A DNA stretch of 64,000 nt from Saturnia japonica (GCA_033032175.1 CM065311.1:7991190-8055189), one strand, 5' to 3'. Shown: positions 10,786-23,160, counted from the stretch's first letter. Numbers and translations are program-made. Notes: generated from the letters alone by a model not told the origin.

Positions 10786-10984
10786 TTTATAAAAAAAATG
10801 CAATAAGTTATTTGTAGTATGGAACAAAAATCTTTACAAATTCGAATAGTCTGCTTGAAGTGAGGATGCGAGGTGACACGGTATCCTTAATTGTAGAAAA
10901 GATTAACGTTTTATATATTGAATTTTGTAAAATATTTATCACCTACGCGGGATTAGCACCAGTCCCACAAATTTCCCGCGGGAT

Positions 10985-11150
10985 TGCAATCAATTTTATG
11001 GATGTTCAGCCATATCTATAATAACTGCTTTATTTATGAACCGATAGATCATTATTTTTTTGTTGGAAAGGGGATACCTCAGGGCTAGTTCCATTTTAAT
11101 TTCATTGGCATTGGACCTTCAACTTCAAAGATACACCAGGGAACTCCACA
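10985..11150 (+). repeat. Dispersed repeat family F, copy 1
   Basis: This segment (GGGGATACCTCAGGGCTAG, then ACTTCAAAGATACACCAGGG) recurs inverted at about 34805-34945 in a CFAP57 intron. A CGCGGG-rich stretch precedes it at 10948-10984. The class is unknown. Confidence 0.5.
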
Positions 11151-11639
11151 AAATCATTAATTTTTTTTTGTTAAAAATTCTCTTGTTTTCGTACCTTTTC
11201 CTTTCTTTCTTGTCTTTTTCCGTCTTTCCAGCGCAGTTTTGTATTCGAAAGCGAATCGAAAATCAAGGTTCGAAAGAGAAAAGGAACTTTTTAAATTTGT
11301 TTCGTATTTTAGTTGCCGTAAAAGGTATTAAACTTTTTCAGAAAAGATTTTTCAATTTTTTTCCGTTTTTTTTTGTCAGAAATGCTACCACAGCGCATAG
11401 GTAGAAAGTTTTAGTACCTACAATGCATAAATATTAGACGCACGGAAAAATTACCCAATTTTTATATCGCAATGATAATTTAAAGTTTCAGTTAATTGGT
11501 TTTAAACTGAATATCTATTATTTCTGTGCATGTTGTAAGTACCTCTACCTACTAAAAATTCTAGTCACTGAACTATTGCAATTAAACTTAATATTTCGGC
11601 ATTTAAGTATTTGGACATAGTTTGTAAAACAAAAATGTT

Positions 11640-11880
11640 TTTTTTCGGGGGGTCTAAGTTTAATGGCACTGGACATTGTAATATCTACAGTATTAATTAA
11701 TTGAATGTATTTGTAAAAAATGTTATATATAAATTTTAGCTTTCTGCACTCTTTCTCCATATAAGCTTCAACCATGGTAAACAATGATATTTTATAGGAT
11801 GTCATTGATCCCAAAATCCCAAAGTCCTCTGTGCACGCAATATGCTTAAAAGGGTGTCCAAAGTTTTCTTTTCACGTTTT
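11640..11880 (+). repeat. Dispersed repeat family E, copy 1
   Basis: It shares GGTCTAAGTTTAATGGCA, CTTTCTGCACTC, TTCTCCATATAA and CAGTGCACGCAATA-like blocks, in the same order and orientation, with 17447-17640. The two copies sit 5.6 kb apart. Class unknown. Confidence 0.55.
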
Positions 11881-12159
11881 CTAATAAATAGATTTCGGTG
11901 GCTTTATGATTTTTATTTTATTTTGACCTCTACCACTGGTGTAGGTAGCGAATTTTCATACGGAGAGCAGTCAACTAGCTGATAACCAAATTTTTTCTCT
12001 CAATATGAAAAAAATAAAATCGGTATATCTTCAATTCTGTCGACTTTTATAGGGCGAGCAAAGAGTCTTGTAGCCCCACGCCCCTATTTACGCCCATGCT
12101 TGCATACGTTTATAACTCTTTTTGAATATGCTTATAATATATACAATTAATATAATTGA

Positions 12160-12376
12160 AGTGTCTGTTTGTAATGTCAAAATAACAGCTTTTTAACAAA
12201 TGTATATGAAATTATATACGATACCTATAAAAAAAAACTATTTTTAAAATTTTTGTCAGTTTGTCTGTTTATTCCGGGTAATCTCCGATACGGTTGGACC
12301 GATTTTGTCGGAACTTTTTCTATACTAAACTAATTCTATTCTATAGGGAGTAACTTAGGCTACTTTTATTTCAGAA
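12160..12376 (+). repeat. Dispersed repeat family B, copy 2
   Basis: The same order of motifs as 2685-2905: ATACGGTTGGACCGATTTT, then AGGGAGTAACTTAGGCTAC. A degraded CGAAGCCCCCGCG core lies inverted nearby at about 12640. Confidence 0.6.
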
Positions 12377-14000
12377 AAATAATTAGGGTTCCGCACAACT
12401 AAATAAAACCGGTCGTGGTGAATCAATTCGGGCGCTTAAATGGTTTACACTGAGTAATCCATAATAGACATACTTAGCAAAATAATGTACTAAATAATCG
12501 TAGACATTAAAAAGACCTACAAAAAAGTCAGCGAGAGTATATATCTATCTTCTAAGGAACACCCACAATAAGCATTTTTGTCTTTAAAATAGCCGAGAGC
12601 GGGGGATCAAGATTCGTGCGGGCATTCTGTAGTCCACTGAGCGAAGCCCCCGCGTATATAATATAAAACGATATAAATATTATAATATAGCGATATAAAT
12701 ATTTAAGCGATCCTTTTAATTTTGCAACAACAGCTTGCAAAAGATCTAAATAGTCGTCTTTTATATGATTAATCTACTTTTTCTGTGATATAAAGAACCT
12801 ACATCTAAACAATCAACATTATATACTGTTCTGAGATACAATACAAGAAATTGAGATATCGAAATTTATTTTAATATTTTAGTGGCGGTAACTGTGAGTA
12901 AAAAGAAAGAAAAAGAGTTAAAAGAAGTAACATTTTTAGAGATTTATGTGTCGTCTTTGAAACTGACCATGTATCACTGTGATATTGTTAAAAAAAGTGG
13001 GCTAATAATAATTGTTTAAAACTTAATAATAAGGTTAGGTAAACATAGTTAACAAATAAGTCACCTTGAAGATATTTTATATAAAAAATAATCCGTAGAT
13101 TAACACCTAATAGACACAGACAATAAATTTAATATGATAATTAAATATTTTACAAGAGCTCGGTCATTTCAAATAGTACAATCTTACAAAAGATCAATCA
13201 GATCTCAAAAGATCAAGTAATATTAAGTTTATTATCCCTTATTTGAATTAGGTATAAATGGATTTGGGATCAAATGAATCAGTTTTTCTTAACCACTTTA
13301 GTGGAGGCTAACAAGTAAGTAAATCTCAGTCGATAAAAATAAATGAAATTAGCGCGTCTATGTTCTCGTTACTGACTACCAAATTACGGTTTTATAAGAC
13401 TATATGCAGAGTTACAAAAAAAAAACCCATTAAAATGTCGAGTTCAATTGGCGTCTTTTTGATGTGACCTATTCTTAATAATTAATTAATTATATTATTC
13501 AGAACTCGTAGTTTACTTTTAAAAGCTAGGTTAATTTGCCACTGTCAAATCGGGAAGAATATACATCTTAAAATTTGATATATGGACGACCAATTTTACC
13601 AAAAATGTAATAAAAAGTGTATTAATATTATTAAAAAAAACTAGTGATGACTTTGAAAAGACAAGGAAAAATATTATATTTAACTTCAATGGCTTAAACA
13701 AACATTGCCTGCAGTATCATAAGTATATTCAATCATAATAATTTTAGCAGTGAATTCATTAACACACGCCTAACCTAAGGTATGATCTTGGATGTTTGTT
13801 CTTCGTCATGTAATAATTGCCAGCCATCCTGTATTCTTCTGCAGCCTGCAAGATGATGTTTGTGAAAACTATATTTATCTACATCTCGTTTCCATTTAAG
13901 AACTTGTCTGTGTTAACAGATATTTTCTCGACAGCAAATGTCAACCGTATGTATGCTGAAACTTCTTCCTTCTTTTTAATTTAAGAGCTCGGCTCTTGTC
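12377..14000. other. AT-rich DNA, no gene seen
   Basis: No supported gene. The short frame at 12552-12740 overlaps a repeat core (CGAAGCCCCCGCG inverted) and is not credible as a gene. Confidence 0.45.
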
Positions 14001-14009
14001 AGTGGAGCA

Positions 14010-14250
14010 GTTGCCACTTTTATCTATCCTCTGCCATCCTTTTGACCCCCGCTTTATCCTTCATTTCTTGGAAAAAGTTCCTTCTAGTTCTTCCTCCTCC
14101 TCGCTTTCTTTCAATTTTTCCTTCTAAAATTGTTTTCAAGAACTTGACGTGACACTTGATAAAGTGTCCAAGCATCTTTCCTCTTCTGTTATCTATGGTT
14201 TTCAACATCACACTCTCTTCCCTCGTCAACCATTCTTAACACTTCCTCAT
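14010..14250 (-). pseudogene. Fragment of a non-LTR retrotransposon Pol C-terminus
   Basis: The minus-strand frame reads a LINE tail pattern: K-T-I-D-N-R-R-G-K-M-L-G-H, then LEGKIERKRGGGRTRRNFF and MAEDR. The GH box followed by a basic RGR-type segment is typical of the end of ORF2 in several non-LTR clades. It is short, has no RT domain, and is flanked by AT-rich DNA, so it is a truncated 5'-deleted copy. Confidence 0.6.
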
Positions 14251-15345
14251 TTGTAATCATTTCTGAAACTTCAACATGGTAGTTTTACCATGTATTTCAA
14301 CTACTTTGGTATTTGTTGGATGCATTGTATTCAATGTTGTCTTCCACAAAGACCTTGAGTACAGCTAGTGCTGTACGATCATAGTTCATAAGTAACAGAG
14401 TTATTTAAAATTATTGGACCTTGATATAATACTTAATATAATATATACCTAATGTAGTTTAAATTTCTTTAAATGTAAACAAATGTTTAACAATTAAACG
14501 CATATTGAATTAATCATCGAACAGTAGGTATGTACTTCAACATTGTCGTTGACCCTTGTACTATTACAATGAATTACCTCACAAATAAAAATATATTGCT
14601 AAGTATGTTGTTTAAGCTATTGCGAAGGTTAGAAACTTCTATATTTATGTAAAATATTCATTATATTAATAGAAACCTTATGAATTTTTGTAACGAGATC
14701 CAGCGGTGTAAATTTCATAGTTCTAACTCGGATATTTTAAAACATTGCACGTAAACTCCTGATTATAAGAATATATACAAATATTCAGTACCTAATATAA
14801 GTGTATGCAATCTAGCGAATATTAAATAAATTTGCAGATTTCTTCTAAGTCCATTATTAATACTTTTGCAACACAAGTAAGTATTATAAGTAAATGCGAT
14901 AATAAGCAGCAGCGAGCGATACTTAGGAGTTTACATTAAATCCATATCACGACATCAGACAAAACCATTACTGGAGTTTTAGTAAGCCTTCCTATCGATG
15001 TTCATGTTATATATCGATGGTTATTTCACTCACGTGTTATACACTCGTTGAGCTTGCGGCTTTCAATCAAGACCCAGGAAAAGGGATTTGTTTTTCTACA
15101 AGAACATCCAACTTAAGTAAGAGTCAATGTCCTTTAAACTATTTCCCCTTTGTTTTCAATGTAGGATTATTGAGGCATTTAGTTCATATAGTATAAGTAA
15201 TTACACTTGGTATTCTTCATAATACCTATAATACACGAAGCAACACTCTTTGAACTTTCTTGAAAGTTTATTACTAATCCATATAACAAACATTTCTCTC
15301 AAATACATGATTCAACACAAAACAATATTGTTGGTAGAGTAACAG
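14251..15345. other. AT-rich DNA, no gene seen
   Basis: I see no coding or RNA gene signal in this stretch. Confidence 0.45.
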
Positions 15346-15606
15346 AAAATACCGTTTGGATGCATTTCTTAAAAATACCGTTTGGATGCATTTCTTAAAA
15401 ATACCGTTTGGATGCATTTCTTAAAAATACCGTTTGCATGCATTTCTTAAAAATACCGTTTGGATGCATTTCTTAAAAATACAGTTTGCATGCATTTCTT
15501 AAAAATACCGTTCGGATGCATTTCTTAAAAATACCGTTTGGATGCATGTCTTAAAAATACCGTTTGGATGCATGTCTTAAAAATACCGTTTGGATGCATT
15601 TCTTTA
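15346..15606. repeat. 26-bp minisatellite, ten copies
   Basis: Ten head-to-tail copies of a 26-bp unit containing AAATACCGTTTGGATGCAT. Variants are a G-to-C change (GTTTGCATG) in copies 4 and 6, a C-to-A change in copy 6, and a T-to-G change (GCATGTC) in two adjacent copies near the end. The last unit runs into an A-rich stretch. There are no spacers, so this is a tandem array and not a CRISPR. Confidence 0.93.
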
Positions 15607-16084
15607 AAAAATACATTAATTGCATAGACATCAGAATGATATACCTACTTATAACGTGTGGATTCGTGCCAGTTTAAGATATAACGTAAAACAGTATTCA
15701 AACAGAGTTTGTCTGTCCGCATGCGAAAACCTGTTATCCATATAATATAATAGGTACATATTATATTATTCCAGGTTTCATTAATACATAAATATAGACT
15801 GGTTATTATGAAAGGATTTTTGTATTATTTATGAATTTATTGTTTATATTACAATTACAAAAGTTAAAATCTTGCAAGATTCAAATTTTGCAAAATAGAG
15901 TAAAACGGGCAGAAATTATTACTTAGTTTCGGAAAATGTAATAGCACATAAAATTAGGTATAAACTGCTTTTACTCAATAATATATACTAATGATCGCCC
16001 AAAGGTCGAAATTCGACCAGCGACTTTTTGATCATAGACTATTTTCTGTTTGTCATTTACAGTATTAATAAATAATGAGCATTA

Positions 16085-17393
16085 TACAAGGTGTCCAGAA
16101 AGGGTATCGGGTATTTGTTTTCGCGCCATATTCGAAACGGGGCGTCTAAAGGGTGCGGGGAGGGGTTCGTGGCGTCCGCCATTTTGTGGAGTTTTAGTCA
16201 CGATGGAACAGTACTCGGGGACGCATCGCGCATTTTGCGTACGAGCGTATTATCGTAATGGTGATTCAATAGTGACTGCTCAACGTCTCTGTCGTGCGGA
16301 ATATCGTACACGCCACGCGCCAAGTGACGATAGCATTAGGAAATGGATCAGGATGTTCGAGAATACAGGTGCGACAGTTAAAATTCAAAACTCTGGTCGT
16401 CCTCGTTCAGTTCGCGATGAAGAAACAATTGAAGAAGTTGAGGCGTCGGTTCGTCAAAATCCGTCTTTATCCATCCGAAAGCGAAGCCAAGCGTTGAACA
16501 TCAAAAAATCGTCTTTACATTCGATTTTAAAGAAAGACTTACATCTAAAAGCCTATAAAATTCAATTGGTTCAAGAATTGAAGGATACGGACTATGCTAA
16601 TCGACTGAATTTTGCGAACGAAATGCTGCAGCGATTTAACAACTTTAACAACATACTGTTCAGTGACGAAGCAAATTTTCACCTGAATGGTCATGTTAAT
16701 AAGCAGAATTGTCGGTACTGGGCAGTGGAGAATCCGAGACGAAAGCATGAACGACCCCTACATAGCCTAAAGGTCGTTGTTTGGCCCGCTATGTCTGTGC
16801 TAAAGGCATAATTGGTCCTTATTTTCATGAAGATCAACGAGGCCGAGCAATTAATGTGAATAGTGACCGTTATTGCGATATGTTGCGAAATTTTTTGGTC
16901 CCAGAGTTGCAGGAGTTTGCAGGTTTCAACTCAAGAACGTGGTTCCAGCAAGATGGGGCCACTTGCCATACCTCAAATGACTCAATGGAAGTTGTTAACG
17001 AATTATTCCCTAAAAAAGTAATTTCGCGAAGGGGTAACATCAACTGGCCTCCCAGAAGCCCCGACCTTAGCCCGCTTGACTATTTTGCATGGGGATACCT
17101 TAAAAGTAAGGTTTATCAAAACAATCCGACGAATCTAACCCAGTTAAAGCAAAACATCAGGTCAGAAATGATAGCAATATCGATAGCTATGTGTCAACGT
17201 GTTATCGCCAATCTTCGTTTCCGTTTAGAAGAGTGCCAGCAACGTAACGGTCATCATTTGGATAACATCATCTTTTCCCAATAATTCTCCAATTCATATG
17301 CTAATAATAAACAATAAACTTTTTTATTGCATACAAATAATTTTTGTTTCATTGAACTTACAAATACCCGATACCCTTTCTGGACACCTTGTA
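16085..17393 (+). mobile_element. Tc1/mariner element, DD41D (rosa-like), with perfect TIRs
   Basis: A 1309-bp element bounded by 34-bp perfectly matching inverted repeats (16085-16118 and 17360-17393; they start TACAAGGTGTCCAG). The TA target duplication is at 16083-16084 and 17394-17395. It encodes one transposase read in two frames. The spacing between the second and third catalytic aspartates is 41 residues, which matches the DD41D (rosa) lineage of the IS630-Tc1-mariner group. Intact TIRs suggest a fairly young copy, but the frameshift makes it non-autonomous. Confidence 0.95.
16203..17284 (+). pseudogene. DD41D mariner transposase with one frameshift
   Basis: The frame starts at ATG 16203 (MEQYSG) with an N-terminal helix-turn-helix region (residues about 5-55), a GRPRSVRDEE linker (GRPR AT-hook-like motif) and a second helix-turn-helix region. 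The first catalytic Asp is in FSDEANFHLNG (residue 155). The frame is lost near 16790-16800 and stops at 16811. The rest continues in another frame from about 16795 to 17284, with the second Asp in WFQQDGATCHT, the third in SPDLSPLDYF, and 41 residues between them. The pattern fits a 2-bp gain around a TG repeat. The enzyme would cut and paste the element at TA sites; as read, this copy cannot. Confidence 0.93.
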
Positions 17394-17446
17394 TAAATCA
17401 CTTGCAGTCACTTTTCGTTGAATGACAATGTCAATATTTTGGAGGG

Positions 17447-17640
17447 TCTAAGTTCAATGGCATGGTCGTGTTAGGATTCGCGGTGTTAATTTATTTTATT
17501 TAATATATTAGTAACAGGTATTATAGATATAGTTTATCTTTCTGCACTCCTTCTCCATATAAACTTTAACCATGCCGAATCTCAGTCTTCAGTGCACGCA
17601 ATACGCTTAAAAAGGTACCGAAAGCTTTTGTTTCACCTAT
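17447..17640 (+). repeat. Dispersed repeat family E, copy 2
   Basis: See 11640-11880. The same blocks occur in the same order (GGTCTAAGTTCAATGGCA, CTTTCTGCACTCCTTCTCC, CAGTGCACGCAATACGC). Confidence 0.55.
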
Positions 17641-20600
17641 TAATATATATAAACTAATAACAAAAAAAAAACTTATTATGCATGTGAGTTTTAAGAAATG
17701 GCATAATTATATATCAATACAATCAACGTAATGGAAATGGAAATAAAAATATAATTAATAAAACTCAAAGGTGCACCGAAATATAACTAGGCGTTACTAG
17801 GCCTACGCAACAAAAGACACAACAGAAAATACATTCAGATAATCGTACTTATTACGACTATGTTCATTACCAAAAAATAGCTCTTCAGTATTTATTGTTG
17901 TCACCATAATTATTTCTTCCTAGACAAATCAAATAAAATATTTTGGATACACCTACAGATTTTTTATCCCTGTTTTAACACATTCTTATGAATGAAACAT
18001 CATTTCATGTTTTCTATATTTCAATGCTTAATTAATTTTTATATATATGTATTTACTAGCGGTTTCCGCAAACCTTAATCTGCTTTTCCTTTTGGCCACC
18101 TATCGCGTTCGGTGATTGCAAAACACCGTTTTCATGAAATAACACTTGTAACTCATTTTGAAAAAATTTTGTATACGGTAAGTATAAATTTATATATTTA
18201 TATATAAATTATATATACCCATTTTAAATATTACTTATAAAAAAAGCAAAAAAATAAAATTTCAAAATAAAAATATTTTCGTCAATTCTCTACCGATTCT
18301 GATCTAATTTTGTAGACGGGAAGCATAATTATGTCACTCCATAACTGATAAGCTATATGAATCGCCAATACCTTTAGATTAAATGTAGAGACACAACTAC
18401 AGATTTATTAATATAGACAATTATATTTATTTTGTACTCGGCACTATTACATATACCAAAAGTATAACATATAATCATTGTTAGTTTCTCTATTACCCAC
18501 AATACTAAATAAAAATAGGTCTTTAAAACTCAAAAATATCGAAAAACTGTTTTCTTTTGCAATGTGATCCCAAAGACACTGGTGTATTATATTTACTAAG
18601 TACCTAGAATCATTATTAATGTGTATCAGCATATTTATAAGCGCATCACGCATATACTACCCATCAGAATTTCATTAAATAAAAGCTTAAAGTCCTAAAG
18701 GTGAAGGATAGAACTATGGGTGAAAGACTATAAATAATAATGTAGTATATATACATTTTCTATAATGGATTAAGAGATTAAGAAATAACGGTAATCCCAC
18801 AGAAAAAAATATACAATGTAAATATCCAATTTGTAAAAGTGTTTGATAATTGTACAACACGGGTGATATCGTGATAGTAGAAGCTAGAGTCATAATGTTA
18901 AATTGTGAAATGTCTCTATGCACTCAATATAAAAATATTTTAAGCAATATCTACTACCAACGCAATAATAAAACTGATGAAAACGAATTTTTGATATTGA
19001 GGAAAACTTGCGCAAATAATTTCATAAAACTTTAGAGACATGACGTACTAATCGGAATTAATGCAATATTACTCGGACATAATATTTTACCAATATGCTA
19101 CTACTACTAAACAAGTGACAATAGTGAGTTCAACTCTATAAATAAACGTCTGACGACACTTGCATTATTCAGAACCGAGTACTTGTACTGATAATATAAA
19201 CTTGGGAATCTTATAACTATAATCATATCAAAAGATATGCTTGTTATGATAATATTTCAGGTAAAAAATCTGCTACATAACTTTACTAGCATTTTAATAA
19301 GTATACAAGGAAAGAACAGAAGAGAGTAAAGCATACTTTGCAAAATACTGTAATTAATGTTACGTGTAGGTGTATTTATTAATTAAGTAAGAGATTTAAA
19401 TACCATTACTGATTTGATGTTATGTTTACTGGGTATTCAATTCTTTAAATGTAATGTTAGTACTTATAACCTATGTACTTAATTTCAATTAAAATAAAAG
19501 GAAAAAGCATTGCTGTAGAGAAATTTAAAAAAATAATGTAATTGATACATATTGAAGATTAAATTATTTACCTATTCCTAATGTATTTATGTATCTAAAT
19601 AAATATAAATGAAATGAATGTACCTACCGATACATATAAAGTAGCAAATACATAATTTTTCAGTTTATACTCTTGGAATCGGCCCTCATTTATAATAACT
19701 ATATTATAAACATAGTCATATTACAAAGAAAACACACTTCTATATTTAATGAACAAAAATTTGTTGTTAACATAATATTATACCTATATGATTTAATATA
19801 ACATTACGTATAATAATAAATTTTCCGTTACTTTAGTACGTAATTTAATATGTATTATTTATTTAGCTTTTCCTTATGTGGACCTCAGACAATTCCAAAA
19901 GTCATAATGTTAAGTTAGTCATAATTAATACCAACTTAAGTAAATGAAAAACGTCGTTTTAAGAATGAAACAATTGAAGTAAGACGGAATTTGCCGTTAG
20001 CATGAGAAACCGAATTTACACAATTTTATTATTTTAGTCTGGTTCGTTGACCTCTCAGGTAATAATTAAGTAGAACTGAGCATTGATTTGATAGCTCGAT
20101 AAATCCATGTGCAACGTCACTACAATTAAAACTCATTTAGCGGAACCAACAAATCTTAAAACTAATTACATTTTTACACAAGCAAAATATTTGAATATAC
20201 GTGTTCATGAATGCGAAGGCAAATAAAACAATTTTTATAAACTTTTGAATAAAAACAAATTAATGACGTGTATTGAGGAAATGGACTTTGCCAACATTAA
20301 GAATATTATGAATAATACATAGAATCTATTCACTTCGACAAACACTGCATATTCAATTGCTTGCGATCCGTGCACATTCAATGATATTTTCGTTTTGATA
20401 TGGTCACTTTTAATATAAATACAATTAGGTGTAAATACTATTATGAAATTATAGATTTTATATTACTTATTAAGCACATTACAATTATTATAGTTATTTA
20501 GATGTATAAGAAGAAGCGAATCTTAAAAATGCATGTTACATGCCACAGAATAAGGTCAAGAGAATGCCATGTTTACCTACATGAAACCACTGGCAACGTT

Positions 20601-20718
20601 CTAACGGTGTCTAATTAAGTTTTCAGGGTGAAAATATTTATTATCTAGTGAAACCAATCCTTGAAGGTCACTGTAATACTATGACTAACAAGTAGGTATA
20701 GGGTAGAGGAGTCGACTT
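17641..20718. other. AT-rich DNA, no gene seen
   Basis: Given the direction of the exon at 20721-20896, this stretch probably belongs to the first intron of that minus-strand gene. I found no further exon in it. Repeat-like text occurs around 18060-18170 (GCGGTTTCCGCAAACC). Confidence 0.45.
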
Positions 20719-20720
20719 AC

Positions 20721-20896
20721 CATGAGTTTTTCAAGTCCTTTAAGCCAGAAAAAGTAATGCTGTTAGATCGATTGAGTTTTCTTCCAAGAGTCCAGAATCT
20801 TATTTTGTTGTGATTGTCCTCCTCGTGGAAAGGGTTCAGGTGTTCAGGATAATCATAGATGGATACAGTTTTGCGATGACTCGCCATCGTAGCCAT
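20721..20896 (-). CDS. First coding exon of an unidentified host gene
   Basis: A minus-strand exon with ATG at 20896 (a second in-frame ATG at codon 4) and a strong donor, ATG|GTAAGTC, at 20720. It gives 58 codons plus two bases. The peptide begins MATMASHRKTVSIYDYPEH, is hydrophilic and contains RFWTLG and a serine-rich basic stretch, RKLNRSNSITF, which resembles a phosphorylation or 14-3-3-type site. Codon use is not AT-biased like the surrounding DNA. I do not recognise the family. There is no signal peptide or membrane segment. The rest of the gene must lie to the left, either in the far-left part of the window, where I found no exon, or beyond it. Confidence 0.65.
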
Positions 20897-21240
20897 AATT
20901 ATAGAAGAAAACTGACTTTTAGGGTTTTACATAATACACAGGGAGACAGGCGTCGACCACTTACTTTATCTGTTATCACACTGGAGAGTTATCACAAACT
21001 GATAGCGCTGTATCACTTTATCGTGGGCGAGATAATTACTGTGTTTGTTTTCGCGGTTCTGCAGTGTTGAACGAGAACAGAACAGTCGTCGTCACGGCGC
21101 TCGGCGTCGCGAGCTCGGGCATACTGGATGGCGGCGTGGCGGGTGCCAGTCCACTACCGCGCGTCGAATGCCTTACCGCAGACAGCGCAACCGTGCGCAC
21201 ACCGCCCATTCGTTATCACATCACTCGCTAGTTTGCGACG
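20897..21240 (-). promoter_or_regulatory. Putative 5' UTR and GC-rich promoter region of the minus-strand host gene
   Basis: Directly upstream of the exon at 20721-20896, base composition changes to GC-rich with many CG dinucleotides (about 21061-21240; for example CGGCGCTCGGCGTCGCGAG). AT-rich DNA follows on the right. Such a step is typical of a 5' UTR or core promoter in insect housekeeping or developmental genes. Arthropod-initiator-like TCAGT occurs on the minus strand near 21000 (CTATCAGTTTG). No transcript evidence is available. Confidence 0.4.
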
Positions 21241-21479
21241 AAGTGGAAATCGTTTAAATTACACATATAAGTAGATACATCCAATGCTTATGCAATATGC
21301 CGTATTTGCAATATTTTAATTGTTTTTTTTTTAAATATACATGGGACTAACATAGCATCTACAAGTAGGTACATTAGTAGATGTATTTCGGTCCATAATT
21401 ATCACGACAATATTGTTTAGGTAGCTGGATTTATATCCCAAAATGCAACCCGCTGAAATGTGTAACCATATGGAGTATT

Positions 21480-21680
21480 TCATCAAAGAATGATAGCTCT
21501 CAGTGGTAGCGTGTATACGCATATCGTATCGATCGACGTTAGTTCGAATCCCTGCAATGTGCCTGAGCATTCGGTGAAGAAAAACTACTCTCAAGTTGAA
21601 AACTGTCGCCAACAACTTATAGATGTATTCCGGCTGCTGTAATTGAGAACCAGTCCTCACACTAGGTTTAGCGTGTTATC
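21480..21680 (+). repeat. Possible tRNA-derived SINE
   Basis: A TAGCTCTCAGTGGTAGCG stretch (A-box-like) is followed about 35 bp later by AGTTCGAATCCCTG (B-box-like). It lacks a full cloverleaf, so it reads as a tRNA-headed SINE rather than a tRNA gene. The limits of its tail are unclear. Confidence 0.4.
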
Positions 21681-21699
21681 ATTTCTGGTCAAACCCCAG

Positions 21700-23160
21700 A
21701 ATATATAAAAAAGGTCACGAACCAAGTCAAGTAAGAGTTTTCTATTACCGATCTAATTTCGGTATTTCTCTGATGGTTGTGAGCAATATTTTATGCCGCC
21801 TGCAGATCAGGCTGACTTGAGTCTTTAGTGTCTGCAGCGGTGGCCCTGGGGTAGAGCCAGAGGTGTGATCGGTCTAGGAGCCAAGGGGTAGGTAGCAGAG
21901 GGCGCCAAAATGCCAAATGCGAAAAACAATTATTTTTAACGAAATATATAATTTAATATGTATAAATTAATTTACATTAAGATCGATAGAACAAATATGA
22001 GACCATAATTTCTTTTAATTATATTATTACAATACCTAAATAGGCAACAGATTTTATTAGTTATTGACTGGTTGTAATTACCCCCAAATACTAATTTAAT
22101 TGTATATTGGTAAAGAGTTAAAAAATAATTGAATTAAATTCAAGAAGTCTTGACTTTTGAAATTAAAGTTAATTTTTCAGAAATTTTGTAATTACTATTT
22201 ATTAAACATAAACTGAAATAGAATTTGTGGTGTGAAAGTGTCCACCAAAAGGCGCCGAAAGACAATCTCACTCTACCTAGATTATAGGCTAGGACCGGCG
22301 CGAATTGTCTAAAATATCATTTCTCGTTTATACTATACAAAAATTATCATCATTTATTGTAGACAAAATGCAAGAGAGCAAGCGGGGCAGTTTTATAGGT
22401 ATTACAACCGTAAACATTAAGGTGGTTTTGGCAAAGATGACGTGATATGTACAAATATGACTGAATCACCGCTACGTTACTTGAAGAAAGGTGAAGGTCG
22501 CTTTAAATAAGTAATCTTACTTACACATTTTTAGCAAGGTAATTGTTACCTATAACATAATATATAACAATTATAATTTTGAGAAAATACGTCGAAATGA
22601 AGTTAATATTAAATAATCAAATTTTAGTGAACTTTCCAAAATCAGCTTCCCCAGGTTTCTTTTATGACAATATCTTGCGATAGTTATGTTTTAGGTACAG
22701 TTTAGTCCAATGGTTACCAAACTTTTTTGTCTCATAGACCCCTTACTAATTTTTACTGTTTTGAGTAGACCATTTGAGATCTTTTGCATATTGATTTTTT
22801 ACAGATTCACCAAATTCAAATGTTTTACTGATGCATATAGTCATGAAATTCTCTGAATCTAGCTCCATATATTCAGCAAATACCATAAACATTTAAGTTT
22901 TAGAAAGATTTACATATGTTTATTGCTTTTTATTATAGCTAATATTAACTTATATGATTTGCATGCCACGCCAACATTGAACCCGGTCGAGTCTCCTGTG
23001 GACCACAGGAGGTCCACCTGGACCACTTTGAGAACTAAGACCAAAAAAATAAAAATAAAAAAAGTTTTAAGTGAACTTAAAATATACAGGTATTAAATTA
23101 TTTCAGACCATGTTCGTAGCCAGGTACAGACAGGAGGTGTTGGGTTTGCGTCACTTACCC
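21700..23160. other. Repeat-rich DNA, no gene seen
   Basis: This contains a short GC-richer patch at 21790-21910, AT-rich DNA, and a stretch around 22700-23040 whose TGGACCACAGGAGGTCCACC hairpin-like text suggests an old repeat. No credible coding frame. Confidence 0.4.

Noticed and set aside
11060..11404. A 114-codon plus-strand frame
   Set aside because: It begins in repeat family F and continues in A/T homopolymer-rich DNA coding for F, L and K runs.
15346..15606. A CRISPR array
   Set aside because: The repeats are contiguous with no spacers, and the genome is a eukaryote.
20810..21257. Plus-strand frames of 86 and 70 codons
   Set aside because: They are shadows of the minus-strand exon and its GC-rich leader.
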